Source of the DNA: Streptomyces sp. 2114.4
GTDB taxonomy: Bacteria > Actinomycetota > Actinomycetes > Streptomycetales > Streptomycetaceae
NCBI RefSeq assembly: GCF_900187385.1
Contig: NZ_FYEY01000001.1
Coordinates: forward strand, 1 to 64,000
Length of the DNA: 64,000 bases
Direction of reading: 5' to 3'
Shown: one piece after another, positions 1-8,548 of the stretch
Layout: each line of letters opens with the position of its first letter
How positions within the stretch are numbered: position 1 is the stretch's first letter
Notes under the pieces: generated by a model
Told to the model about the DNA's origin: nothing
The model's input: only the letters and a program-made list of their open reading frames with translations
Databases searched by the model: none
Program-made: the position numbers and the translations under genes

Positions 1-226
1 CGGACCACTACAACTCCCCGCCCAACGGCCCCTCCGGCTTCGCCTCCAGGGCCTTTAAAGCCCGCTGACGCGGGCCGGCTGGCTGCGAAGGGTGGGGATC
101 GCTCGATCGTGTGGGTTCCCGTGTGCCGCGTACATCAGACTGATGCAGCATGTAGCGTTGGCGGAAACGCGAGACACCCCCAACCAACCAGGTACCTGCC
201 CGGAATTCCGAGAGGAACGACCGCAG

Positions 227-916
227 ATGACCGGTCACCACGAATCTACCGGAGCCGATCCCGCGCTGAGCAGCGATTCTGTGCGCCGGGTGAGCCGGTA
301 TCAGACGGCGGGCACCAACGCCCGGTTGAGGCTGTTCGCGCTCCTGGAGGCGCAGGGTGTGCCCGCGAGCGAGGCGGACGACCTGGTGGTCGCGCTGGAG
401 GCCGGAGCGGTCGCCGGGGCGCAGAGCGAGGTAGTCGAGCTGGACGGCATGGCGCCGGCCTCTCGGGGTGAGCTGTTCGCGGACGGCTGGGACGAGGGCG
501 TAACGGCCGTGAGCGAGGCTCTGGTGGGCATCGCTGACCGGGACTGGTCCCGGCGTGGTGGCCGGTCAGCCGGGGCCGCTGAACTGGCCGTACATCTCGC
601 GGACGTGAGGCAGCGTGAGCGGACGGACCTGGTACGGCTGGAGAAGTTCGTCAGGGAGACCGTCCTGCCGCGCACGTACCCGCACACCACGCAGCGGCGC
701 CGGGCGCTGGAGGCACTGGGCGAGGCCGGTGGCCTCTGCACGGCACGGACGAGGAACAGCGACGGGGGCGTCATCGTCTGCACGCTCGATGCCGGTCACT
801 ACGACCCGGACAACAAGCCGCCCTTCAAGGACGGAAAGCCCGGCGGCTGGCACAAGGCGGATGCGTCGATCTGGAACGACTTGGGCGCGGCCTGCATTCC
901 GCACGCGGCCCTCTGA
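227..916 (+). CDS. hypothetical protein with C-terminal Cys/His motif
   Basis: Not recognised as a named family. I chose the ATG at 227 because an AGAGG ribosome site lies about 11 bases upstream; the frame is open to 92 but nothing supports starting earlier. The protein is about 229 residues. The first 170 are helical and charged. The last 60 hold two cysteines followed by a GHYD motif and a GGWH motif, which could form a metal site (inference). It ends 37 bp before the helicase and shares its strand, so it is probably co-transcribed and may be an accessory protein. Confidence 0.7.
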   Translation: MTGHHESTGADPALSSDSVRRVSRYQTAGTNARLRLFALLEAQGVPASEADDLVVALEAGAVAGAQSEVVELDGMAPASRGELFADGWDEGVTAVSEALVGIADRDWSRRGGRSAGAAELAVHLADVRQRERTDLVRLEKFVRETVLPRTYPHTTQRRRALEALGEAGGLCTARTRNSDGGVIVCTLDAGHYDPDNKPPFKDGKPGGWHKADASIWNDLGAACIPHAAL

Positions 917-953
917 AATACCACACGAATTCAGCGCTCGGGGAGGCAAGGAA

Positions 954-3623
954 ATGTCAGCGATTCGGCTCAAGGAACACCAGGTAGATCAGCGGTCCGC
1001 GTTTCGTAGGTGGGTGGGATTCCCTGCAAGGTCATCTGTGCCCCCGCAGGGTGCCCGGGGCACGATCGTGTCAGCGACCGGTTCGGGCAAGACGATCACG
1101 GCCGCCGCGTGCGCGCTGGAGTCGTTCGCGGACGGCCGGATCCTCGTTACCGTGCCCACACTGGACCTGCTCGCGCAGACCGCCCAGGCGTGGCGCCTGG
1201 TGGGCCACCGGGCCCCGATGGTCGCGGTGTGCTCGCTGGAGAACGACGCGGTGCTGAACGAGCTGGGGGTGCGCACCACCACGAACCCGATCCAGCTCGC
1301 CCTGTGGGCCGGGCAGGGGCCCGTGGTCGTGTTCGCCACGTACGCCTCTCTCGTGGACCGCGAGGACATCGACGCACCCGTGGGCCAGCGGAAGGTTCGC
1401 GGGCCGCTGGAGGCCGCTCTGGCGGGCGGGGAGCGGCTCTACGGCCAGCGCATGGACGGCTTCCACCTCGCAATCGTGGATGAGGCCCACGGCACCGCCG
1501 GTGATCTTGGGCGGCCGTGGGCAGCGATCCACGACAACGCCCGCATCCCGGCGGACTTCCGGCTCTACCTCACCGCGACCCCGCGCATCCTCGCCGCGGC
1601 CCGCCCGCAGAAGGGCGCGGACGGCCAGGAGGCGGAGATCGCGACCATGGCTGACGACCCGGACGGCACGTACGGCACGTGGCTCGCAGAGCTCGGGCTC
1701 TCGGAGGCGATCGAGCGCGAGATTCTCGCCGGCTTCGAGATCGACGTGCTGGAGATCCGCGATCCCTCGCCGGTCATCGGGGAGTCGGAGGAGGCGCGGC
1801 GCGGCCGGCGTCTGGCGCTTCTGCAGACCGCGCTGTTGGAGCACGCCGCGGCGTACGGTCTTCGTACGGTCATGACGTTCCACCAGAAGGTGGAGGAGGC
1901 CGCCGCGTTCGCGGACAAGCTCCCGGCGACGGCAGCCGAGCTGTACGTCCACGACGCCACAGGCGACGACCTGGCCGCCGCCGACAAGCTGCCGAAGTCC
2001 TCCATCGACGCGGAGTTCTACGAACTCGAGGCCGGCCGCCACGTCCCGCCGGACCGTGTCTGGTCAGCGTGGCTGTGCGGCGACCACACCGTCGCCGAAC
2101 GGCGCGAGAAGATCCGCCAGTTCGCCAACGGCATCGACACGGCCGGACACCGGGTCCACCGCGCCTTCCTCGCCAGCGTTCGCGTCCTCGGTGAAGGCGT
2201 CGACATCACCGGCGACCGGGGAGTCGAGGCCGTCTGCTTCGCCGACACCCGCGGCTCCCAGGTCGAAATCGTCCAGAACATCGGCCGCGCGCTCCGCCTC
2301 AACAAGGACGGCAGCACGAAGGTGGCCAGGATCATCGTGCCGGTGTTCCTGGAGCCGAACGAGGACCCGACCGACATGGTCGCCAGCGCCAGCTTCCGCC
2401 CCCTTGTAGCGGTCCTCCAGGGCCTGCGCTCACACGATGAGCGCCTGGTCGAGCAGCTCGCCTCCCGCGCCCTCACCAGCGGCAAGCGCACAGTCCACGT
2501 CCAGCGCGATGAGGACGGGCGGATCGTCGGGGCCGGCGGCGAGAACGACGGCGACGACCAGGAGCAGGACGACACCGACGCCGCTGCCGAGTCGGCGCTG
2601 CTGCACTTCTCCTCTCCCCGCGACGCGGCGACCATCGCGGCCTTCCTGCGCACCCGCGTCTACCGGCCGGAGTCCCTGGTGTGGCTGGAGGGCTACCAGG
2701 CCCTGCTGCGCTGGCGGGCGGAGAACCAGATCACCGGCGTCTACGCCGTCCCGTACGACGTCGAGACCGAGGTCGGCGTCACCAAGGACTTCCCCCTCGG
2801 GCGGTGGGTGCACCAGCAGCGCAAGGCCCTGCGGGCCGGGGAGCTGGAGGAGCGCCGCAAGACGCTGCTGGACGCCCCGGAGGCCGGGATGCTCTGGGAG
2901 CCGGGCGAAGAGGCGTGGGAGGCCAAGCTGGCCGCGCTCCGCTCGTTCCGGCGGGCGACGGGGCACCTCGCGCCGCGTCAGGACGCGGTGTGGGGCGAGG
3001 GCGAGGCGATGGTGCCCATCGGGCAGCACATGGCGAACCTGCGCCGGAAGGGCGGCCTGGGCAAGGACCCGCAGCGGGCCGCCGTGCGCGCGGCGCAGCT
3101 GACGGAGATCGACCCGGACTGGGACTGCCCGTGGCCGCTGAGCTGGCAGCGCCACTACCGGGTGCTCGCCGACCTGGTCGACGCCGACGGGCACCTCTCC
3201 TACATCTACATCGCCCCCGGCGTGCTCATGGACGGCGATGACATCGGCACCTGGAGGTGGCGGCAGCAGGAGCCAGGCACCTGGGCTCAGCTCCTGCCCG
3301 AACAGCGGGAGCGGCTGGCCACACTGGGCATCAAGGGCGCTGAGGCGCCGTCTCCCGCCCCGGCAGCCGTGCGCGCGACGAGAGGGCCGGGCAAGGCCCA
3401 GGCGGCGTTCCAGCAGGGCCTGGCCGCGCTCGCGCAGTGGGTGGAGCGGGAAGGCGCCCACCGGCCAGTGCCCCGCGGCCACAGCGAGGAGACCGCCGTC
3501 GACGGGGAGGAGCCGGTAGTGGTGAAACTGGGCGTGTGGGTCTCCAACACCAAGTCCAGGCGCGACAAGCTCACCCCAGAGCAGCTGGGCGCGCTGCGGG
3601 AGCTGGGCGTCGACTGGGCCTAA
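954..3623 (+). CDS. DEAD/DEAH-box helicase with helicase-associated (HA) domains
   Basis: Superfamily II ATP-dependent nucleic-acid helicase of about 889 residues. The start is the ATG at 954 behind a GGGGAGG site; the longer open frame from 615 overlaps the upstream gene and is not credible. Visible motifs in order: Walker A ATGSGKT (about residue 41), Walker B DEAH (about 180), motif III LTATP, and the C-terminal helicase lobe with motif VI QNIGRALR. An acidic linker follows, then repeated helicase-associated (HA) modules (WVHQQRKA, LGVWVSNTK), the last ending ALRELGVDWA. Proteins of this build are common near Streptomyces telomeres and resemble TtrA-type terminal helicases; whether this is a TtrA orthologue cannot be settled here. 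Decayed relatives of its HA end occur at 13.6, 16 and 18.7 kb. Confidence 0.88.
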   Translation: MSAIRLKEHQVDQRSAFRRWVGFPARSSVPPQGARGTIVSATGSGKTITAAACALESFADGRILVTVPTLDLLAQTAQAWRLVGHRAPMVAVCSLENDAVLNELGVRTTTNPIQLALWAGQGPVVVFATYASLVDREDIDAPVGQRKVRGPLEAALAGGERLYGQRMDGFHLAIVDEAHGTAGDLGRPWAAIHDNARIPADFRLYLTATPRILAAARPQKGADGQEAEIATMADDPDGTYGTWLAELGLSEAIEREILAGFEIDVLEIRDPSPVIGESEEARRGRRLALLQTALLEHAAAYGLRTVMTFHQKVEEAAAFADKLPATAAELYVHDATGDDLAAADKLPKSSIDAEFYELEAGRHVPPDRVWSAWLCGDHTVAERREKIRQFANGIDTAGHRVHRAFLASVRVLGEGVDITGDRGVEAVCFADTRGSQVEIVQNIGRALRLNKDGSTKVARIIVPVFLEPNEDPTDMVASASFRPLVAVLQGLRSHDERLVEQLASRALTSGKRTVHVQRDEDGRIVGAGGENDGDDQEQDDTDAAAESALLHFSSPRDAATIAAFLRTRVYRPESLVWLEGYQALLRWRAENQITGVYAVPYDVETEVGVTKDFPLGRWVHQQRKALRAGELEERRKTLLDAPEAGMLWEPGEEAWEAKLAALRSFRRATGHLAPRQDAVWGEGEAMVPIGQHMANLRRKGGLGKDPQRAAVRAAQLTEIDPDWDCPWPLSWQRHYRVLADLVDADGHLSYIYIAPGVLMDGDDIGTWRWRQQEPGTWAQLLPEQRERLATLGIKGAEAPSPAPAAVRATRGPGKAQAAFQQGLAALAQWVEREGAHRPVPRGHSEETAVDGEEPVVVKLGVWVSNTKSRRDKLTPEQLGALRELGVDWA

Positions 3624-3651
3624 GGCGCGCTCCGTGTTGGTCGCCCAGTTC

Positions 3652-5493
3652 TCACTGCCGGCCTCGGGGCGGGAAGAACCCCTGACGTGCCGAGCCGTCC
3701 ACGCTGAATGCGTGGACGGCAGCATGCCCTCTGATGCTCGCCGGCGGCGTGGGGTTCTCAATCACGATGACCTGCCCCGGGGAGTTTTCGATGAGGTCCC
3801 GGTAAAAGTTCTCGACGACGTCGGCGGTCATCAGCTCGGGATTTTCTTCGTGCGGGTCTTCGGGTCGGCGGTAGGTGAGAACTGGCGTGTCAAGTACGAC
3901 GAAGCCCGGATGGATCAGGTCGCGGGCAGTGTTTCGGCGCGCCAGTGATACGGCGAAGGCGGCATGGAGGATGGACCGCATCCCCCTGCCGCGGCTCCTC
4001 CTTGGCTGCCCGTCGACGGAAAGTTCGGCGTCCGTCGGGTCGTAGATGACGTGGTTGTTCCCCGGGACGTGCCAGGCTTCCAAGGTCTCATGGATGATGC
4101 GCTCGAAGTCGGCAACGTCGGCGGCGGGAATGCCGTCGGGGCGGGCTACCTGCAGGGCAGGTGCCACGGTGGAAAGCGTTGCCTTGAGGTCTTCGAGCTG
4201 CTCGATCTGAGCGTGCAGGGCAAGCTCGTTTTCAACCCGTGAGCGGGCGTTCAGCAGCTGGGTGGCATCCGTGTCGACGGGCTGCATTCGTTGATCGAGT
4301 GCGTGGAGCTCCGCAGCGTTGAGCGTGAGCTGTTCCTCACGGGCAGCCCGGGCCGACTCTATGTCGGCCGCTTGGTCTTCCAGGTCTTCGATCATGAGGA
4401 GCAGGTCGTTGAGCAGGTCGGTTGTCTTACGTGTCTCCGCAGCTACAGACGTTGCCAGCTGGGTGCTCTCGGCAACGTGGTGCTCCGGGTGCTGGTGTTG
4501 TGGCTCGGCACCGCAGAAGACGCATGCCCCGGCCTGGAAGTAGCCCAGGAGGGTGCCAGCTTCACCGACCATCTGGAGCCGGGCCAGGTCCGACTCGTAC
4601 TGCTCCTTGAGTAGACCAAACCGCGCCAGCAGTTGCTGGACCTCGGCCGCCCGCTGCTGAGCCGCAAGGTCGATCTCCTCCAGGCCCCGGCGGTCGCGCA
4701 GGAGGCTGGTGCGGACCCCTGCAAGCTCGACGGCGGCGGCGGTCACCTCGCCAAGGGACGTCTGCAGGCGGTCGAGCCGCTCCCGCAGTTGCGACTGGTT
4801 CGCCTCCATCGTGAGCTTCTCGCGGCTCTCGTCGAGCAGGTGGTCGATGACAGCTATTTTGCCCTTGCCGAACTGCTTCTCCAGATTGCTGGGCGCGGCA
4901 GGACGTTCTGGCTCCTCCTGCCCGCTGAGGAGGAGTTTGAAGACCGACTTCTCCCTGGTCTCGTTCAGCGGATTCCGCGTGCCGAGTACCGGGGAGTGCT
5001 GGTCTGCCATACGTGTGTCGTTGACGACGGCCAGGCGCGCGAGGTCCCGAAAATTCAGCGGCAGCACGTTGCCGCGGCCGCTCTGGAGGATTCTCTGGCC
5101 GTCGATGCCCAGGACGGTCAGCAGATAGCGGGAGATGTTCTTCTTCGACTTGGCGTTGTGCTTGAACTTGAGAGTCTCGTCTGCCGGCTCCGATGGCACC
5201 TCTCGGAGTTCGTGGTTGAACACCTCGATGGTGTCACCGCCGATGGCCCGGGACAGGGTGAGACTGCGGCCGTCGCTCACTCGTAGGCCCAGGAGGATGC
5301 GGGTGTAGCCGTCGTCCTCCGGAATGGACTTGAGTTCGCTGGCGCCCAGCATGTAGTCCACGGCCTCTTCGACGTAGGACTTACCTGTGTCGGAGGCGCC
5401 ATAGATGACCGTCAGGCCGGGACTGAACTCGACCGCAGCCGGGGGCTTCCCCATTCCGAGGAAGGTCAGGTGTACGAGGGTCAGCCTGATCAC
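3652..5493 (-). CDS. Rad50/SMC-like ATPase of an ABC-three-component-like defence system
   Basis: Predicted ABC-type ATPase of 613 residues. Walker A GASDTGKS lies near residue 33. A long coiled-coil middle (about 200-450) is broken by a zinc-hook-like CVFCGAEPQH motif near residue 330. The end carries a Walker B/D-loop-like segment PGFVVLDTPV and a switch-like QVIVIENP. The GTG start overlaps the stop of the upstream middle component as GTGA, implying coupled translation. Third gene of a minus-strand operon with the middle component and a nuclease effector. That set matches the published ABC-three-component (ABC-3C) conflict architecture, in which the ATPase is thought to sense invasive nucleic acid and license the effector. 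Family assignment is by motif and context only. Confidence 0.8.
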   Translation of the reverse strand: MIRLTLVHLTFLGMGKPPAAVEFSPGLTVIYGASDTGKSYVEEAVDYMLGASELKSIPEDDGYTRILLGLRVSDGRSLTLSRAIGGDTIEVFNHELREVPSEPADETLKFKHNAKSKKNISRYLLTVLGIDGQRILQSGRGNVLPLNFRDLARLAVVNDTRMADQHSPVLGTRNPLNETREKSVFKLLLSGQEEPERPAAPSNLEKQFGKGKIAVIDHLLDESREKLTMEANQSQLRERLDRLQTSLGEVTAAAVELAGVRTSLLRDRRGLEEIDLAAQQRAAEVQQLLARFGLLKEQYESDLARLQMVGEAGTLLGYFQAGACVFCGAEPQHQHPEHHVAESTQLATSVAAETRKTTDLLNDLLLMIEDLEDQAADIESARAAREEQLTLNAAELHALDQRMQPVDTDATQLLNARSRVENELALHAQIEQLEDLKATLSTVAPALQVARPDGIPAADVADFERIIHETLEAWHVPGNNHVIYDPTDAELSVDGQPRRSRGRGMRSILHAAFAVSLARRNTARDLIHPGFVVLDTPVLTYRRPEDPHEENPELMTADVVENFYRDLIENSPGQVIVIENPTPPASIRGHAAVHAFSVDGSARQGFFPPRGRQ

Positions 5494-5969
5494 AGGTCGT
5501 CCTCTCCCAGGTCGCCGGGACTCACGTGGGTACGGCCAGACCAGCGCTGGGTGATCTGCTTCATGCCCTCGCGGACGTCCGTTCCTTCGTGCATATAGGT
5601 GCTGGTGAGCCAGTCGGCCCGTTCCATGAGCTGGCCGACGTACGGGGCCTTCAAGGCGCTGAGGAAGCTCGCTGCCTCGTCCGTGGCCCCGTACATGAAG
5701 CCGTCGTCGGTGGTCGTCATGTCGGCGAGGCCGGCGCGCAGTAGAACCCTGAGGCCTTGCTCGATGAGGTGGCGGCGCAGGCCGAGCTCGCCGGGGCCAG
5801 CGGGGAGGTCGGGGTGCAGGCTGGCGGGGCCGTGGTCGAGGTCGCCGCTGTGGAGCATGGCGTGGTCCAGGTAGACGAGCTGGGCGACGTCCAGGCGGCG
5901 CGGGAAGGTTTCCGACAGGAGGACCAGAGCGCGCATCCCGGCCTCCACGGGGCTGTTGAGGGGGGTCAC
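5490..5969 (-). CDS. ABC-three-component middle component-like protein
   Basis: About 159 residues. The start is the GTG at 5969: it overlaps the stop of the upstream effector gene as GTGA and has AGAGGAGA just upstream. The longer frame from 6023 would lie inside the effector gene. Key features are an N-terminal segment with SPVEAGMRALVLL, a conserved-looking QLVYLDHAMLHSGD stretch, and a C-terminal AYVGQLMERADWL-like helical part (ALKAPYVGQLMERADWL). These fit the winged-helix-like middle-component (MC) family that links effector and ATPase in ABC-3C systems. Called from its look and its position between the two recognisable partners; a profile search would be needed to name the MC subtype. 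Confidence 0.72.
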   Translation of the reverse strand: MTPLNSPVEAGMRALVLLSETFPRRLDVAQLVYLDHAMLHSGDLDHGPASLHPDLPAGPGELGLRRHLIEQGLRVLLRAGLADMTTTDDGFMYGATDEAASFLSALKAPYVGQLMERADWLTSTYMHEGTDVREGMKQITQRWSGRTHVSPGDLGEDDL

Positions 5970-7030
5970 GGGGTCTCCTCTTTGCACCAGGTCAGCCGGT
6001 CGTCGTTGGCCAGACGATGGCACATGCCCTTGAGGTCGATGACCTTCACGACGGGGGCGAGGATGTTCGCCGGGTTCGGCGTGTGGGCGACAGCCGCGTC
6101 GAGTACGGCTTCCAGCCGTGCGTAGCCGCTGGCGTGGTCGCGGTCTTCGATCTCGATCACGGCGTCGTACAGATCGGTCTCGATCGCGGTGTAGGTCGCT
6201 TCCGGGACGCTCTCCTGGGCGAAACGCCAGAGCGACTCGGCGTGGAAGAAGGCGGCACGCTGGCGAAAGAGGTGGCCGCTGACTTTCGCATGGTCGCGTG
6301 CCTGTTGAAGCGTTTCCAGGGCAATGCCGTGCTTCGCGTTGTAGGCATCCAGGAGCTTGCGGACGTAGACAGCCTCATGGGGTGCCTGGTCGGGTGGGGC
6401 CGGGTCGGCCGCTGGGCGCGCCTTGAGCGGTTGCGGGAAGCGTCTCACGTGGTGGGGCGTCACTGCGTGCAGGTCGAGAATCTCGTCCAGGTTCCTGGCT
6501 TCGAACATCGAGAAGTCCGTCGCCTGAGCCAGGTCCCCCACCGCGGTGCGCATCTCCGGGCTGAGCTTGGGCTTCTGCCCAAGCTTGGAGTCCTTGGCGT
6601 TCCAGGCCGTGAAGAACTCTTCCTTCAACTGGGGCGGGTTGAGCAGGAGTCGCTCCAGTCCCGTGCCGATCTTTGGCGCGACAAAGACATAGCGCGTGGG
6701 CAGCTCGTACGTGCCGAGGATCTTCGCGACGAAGATCTTGACCATCTCCGGGAAAGCGTCCGACTGCCCGATCGGCTTGAGGTAGTGCTTGCACTGATAG
6801 CAGTGCCACTCACCCGCTGTGCCTTGCTCGGAGAGGCAGGCTGCGACGTCCGCTCCGCGGTCGCCAGCCCCGCCCATCCGCTGCACCCGGATGTACGGAC
6901 GACCGGCCCAGGTACCGAACTGGTGGACCCACTCGACGGTGAAGTCCTCCCAGTCGTCCTCGTCATAGATGTACTGCAGGTACACCTGAGGCGTGGGCAA
7001 GGGAGCGCTCTGGGTCGGCGGGGCAAGCAC
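5966..7030 (-). CDS. ABC-three-component effector: PD-(D/E)XK nuclease plus C-terminal interaction domain
   Basis: First gene of the operon, about 354 residues. The N-terminal part has a restriction-endonuclease-like core: DFTVEW (Glu), GDRGADVAA (Asp), then WHCYQCKHY, the QxK form of the nuclease signature. The rest is a helical C-terminal region typical of the ABC-3C effector-recruiting domain (ARLEAVLDAAVAHTP, then a hydrophobic end). I prefer the GTG at 7030, which has AGAGG five bases upstream; a GTG at 7114 adds 28 residues of low complexity. The predicted role is cleavage of foreign or self DNA once the ATPase is triggered. All putative catalytic residues are present, so it looks functional. 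Confidence 0.75.
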   Translation of the reverse strand: MLAPPTQSAPLPTPQVYLQYIYDEDDWEDFTVEWVHQFGTWAGRPYIRVQRMGGAGDRGADVAACLSEQGTAGEWHCYQCKHYLKPIGQSDAFPEMVKIFVAKILGTYELPTRYVFVAPKIGTGLERLLLNPPQLKEEFFTAWNAKDSKLGQKPKLSPEMRTAVGDLAQATDFSMFEARNLDEILDLHAVTPHHVRRFPQPLKARPAADPAPPDQAPHEAVYVRKLLDAYNAKHGIALETLQQARDHAKVSGHLFRQRAAFFHAESLWRFAQESVPEATYTAIETDLYDAVIEIEDRDHASGYARLEAVLDAAVAHTPNPANILAPVVKVIDLKGMCHRLANDDRLTWCKEETP

Positions 7031-7332
7031 GACAACCTCTGGCGACTTGGGCTCCGGAAACCCCTCGAACACCGGCCGGGCTCCGTCTCTACCCGGCTCA
7101 AGCCTCCCAGCCACGCCCCACCCCCGGCCTTACTGCCACGCAAGATCACTCACCGTAGTGATATCACCCCGCATGGTCTATCAGGAAGCCCACAGCAGCC
7201 ACGCCCCTTGGACTCGGTCGTGTCAGCCTGCGGCTGCGGCTGGCCCCCGCCGAACCGGGGCACGGCCTCCATGCCCGCGTCCAGGGCAGGCGCACGTAGC
7301 GGATCGGATGCCGGTAGACGACGCCGCGGTCG
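7031..7332 (+). promoter_or_regulatory. divergent intergenic region with palindrome
   Basis: Non-coding stretch between the defence operon (leftward) and the 7333 gene (rightward). A perfect 10-bp palindrome, GTGATATCAC, lies at 7158-7167 and could be an operator half of the defence promoter. No coding sequence was seen. Confidence 0.3.
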
Positions 7333-7756
7333 ATGGAGATCTTGGAGCGAACCGAGTACGACGAGGCCCAGGCCGCGAAGCGGCTGCACACGACGGTCGT
7401 GGTGCTGCGCTGGGCGCGGCACGTGGGCGTGGTCCCGGATCCGGGCGTGCGCGGTTTCGCGTGGTCGCGGTCGGCTCTCGCCGTACGAGGCGGCGAACCG
7501 GATCGCGGCAACACTGGGTACGCCGAACGAGCCCGGCGAGCCGCCGACGGTGTCCTCCTACGCGGTTGAGCGCCTGATCGCGCTGGGTCTTCTGACCGAA
7601 CTCAGTGCCCACCGGCGTTACAGCTGCCTCCACCCCGACCAGGTCGACCTGGTCGCCGCCCGGGAGGGCCTGGCCGCGCTGCTGGACCGTGAGGCGCCGC
7701 TCGGGCCGGAACAGGCCGCCGCCCGGCTCGCCCTTCTTGGCTCGATACCAGAATGA
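7333..7756 (+). pseudogene. frameshifted small DNA-binding-like protein gene
   Basis: Two frames together give one continuous protein of about 140 residues. It begins MEILERTEYDEAQAAKRL, a helix-turn-helix-like opening, then moves by one frame near 7470 into SPYEAANRIAATLG and ends LALLGSIPE at 7756. The repeat of AxRLALLG-type helices at the end suggests a HTH or MerR-like fold, but I do not recognise the family. It lies directly before tpg, a position often held by the telomere-associated gene tap, yet it is far too short to be tap. The frameshift is a one-base change and could be a sequence error. Confidence 0.5.
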
Positions 7757-7959
7757 CAGCACTGGGATGCCGGTCGCGTTCTGTCGTGACCCGCTCCTTC
7801 GGCTTGTCGCTGATGCTCACCCAGGGGCTCGTAGCCTGCGTCAGCCAGCGCTGTCTGGAGAATGCGAAACCTGGCCGGCAGGGGCAGGGCGACGTGGGAG
7901 AACTGACGCGACGGACTGCACGTGTCGGCCTGGTCGGCTGGCCGCTTCGAGAGGCGGAC

Positions 7960-8517
7960 GTGGGACAGATAGAGCAGGGTTTGGAGCGCGCGTTGCGCAC
8001 CCGGCCCGTTCCCTCAAGCACCGAGGCCCGCCTGCGTTTCCTGCTGGTAGCGCATCGGGGTTCCACCAGGCAGGTGGCCGCCGTGCTGGGGGTTTCGCAG
8101 CGCACCGTGCAGCGGTGGGTGACGAAGAGGCCAGGAGCACGTCGACCCCCGGGTCCGGCGCACGTTCGGGCGATCGAGGAAGCAGTCCTGGCTCGGTGGC
8201 AGCCCCGGGTACGGGCCCGTCGGCGTGCGCGGGCTGAGGCGGAGGGGTTCGTCTTCCATACCAGGGCGCGGTTCGGGTTTGCTGCTGCGGCAGGGTCCTC
8301 GGACGACCCGCGGGTGCGGTGGATCACCCAGGATCTGCCGGGAGAGGTGGCTCGGGAGCTGTTCGCCGCCCGGCATGCCGGCGCGGGCGAGCAGCAGCAG
8401 ACGGTGATCCTCGCCCGCGCGCTCGGGCACGCCTACTTCCGCGAATGGGGCCGCCGGGCCCACGGCCTGCACATCGCGTTCAGCGATGTCGAGTTCGCCG
8501 ACTTCTCGATCGGCTGA
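7960..8517 (+). CDS. tpg: telomere terminal protein Tpg
   Basis: About 185 residues, the usual Tpg length. Tpg is attached to the 5 prime ends of Streptomyces linear replicons and primes end patching. Recognised from the characteristic order of segments: TRPVPSSTEARLRFLL, a helix-turn-helix GVSQRTVQRWVT (about residue 55), EEAVLARWQPRVRARRRARA, FVFHTRARFGFAAA, QDLPGEVARELFAARHAGA and the end HIAFSDVEFADFSIG. The GTG at 7960 has GAGAGGC just before it and gives the family length; the open frame upstream to 7753 is unsupported. No tap partner was seen. The convergent transposition operon begins only 31 bp past its stop. Its presence argues that the window belongs to a linear replicon or once did. 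Confidence 0.9.
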   Translation: MGQIEQGLERALRTRPVPSSTEARLRFLLVAHRGSTRQVAAVLGVSQRTVQRWVTKRPGARRPPGPAHVRAIEEAVLARWQPRVRARRRARAEAEGFVFHTRARFGFAAAAGSSDDPRVRWITQDLPGEVARELFAARHAGAGEQQQTVILARALGHAYFREWGRRAHGLHIAFSDVEFADFSIG

Positions 8518-8548
8518 GCCTGCCCCTTGAGCGACCGCGACAGGGTGT

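Noticed and set aside
1..91. Telomere sequence at the left edge
   Set aside because: There is a short GCCCGC/GCGGGC hairpin near 60-75, but none of the stacked palindromes of a Streptomyces telomere.
7333..7756. tap gene upstream of tpg
   Set aside because: The reconstructed protein is about 140 residues; Tap proteins are several times longer.
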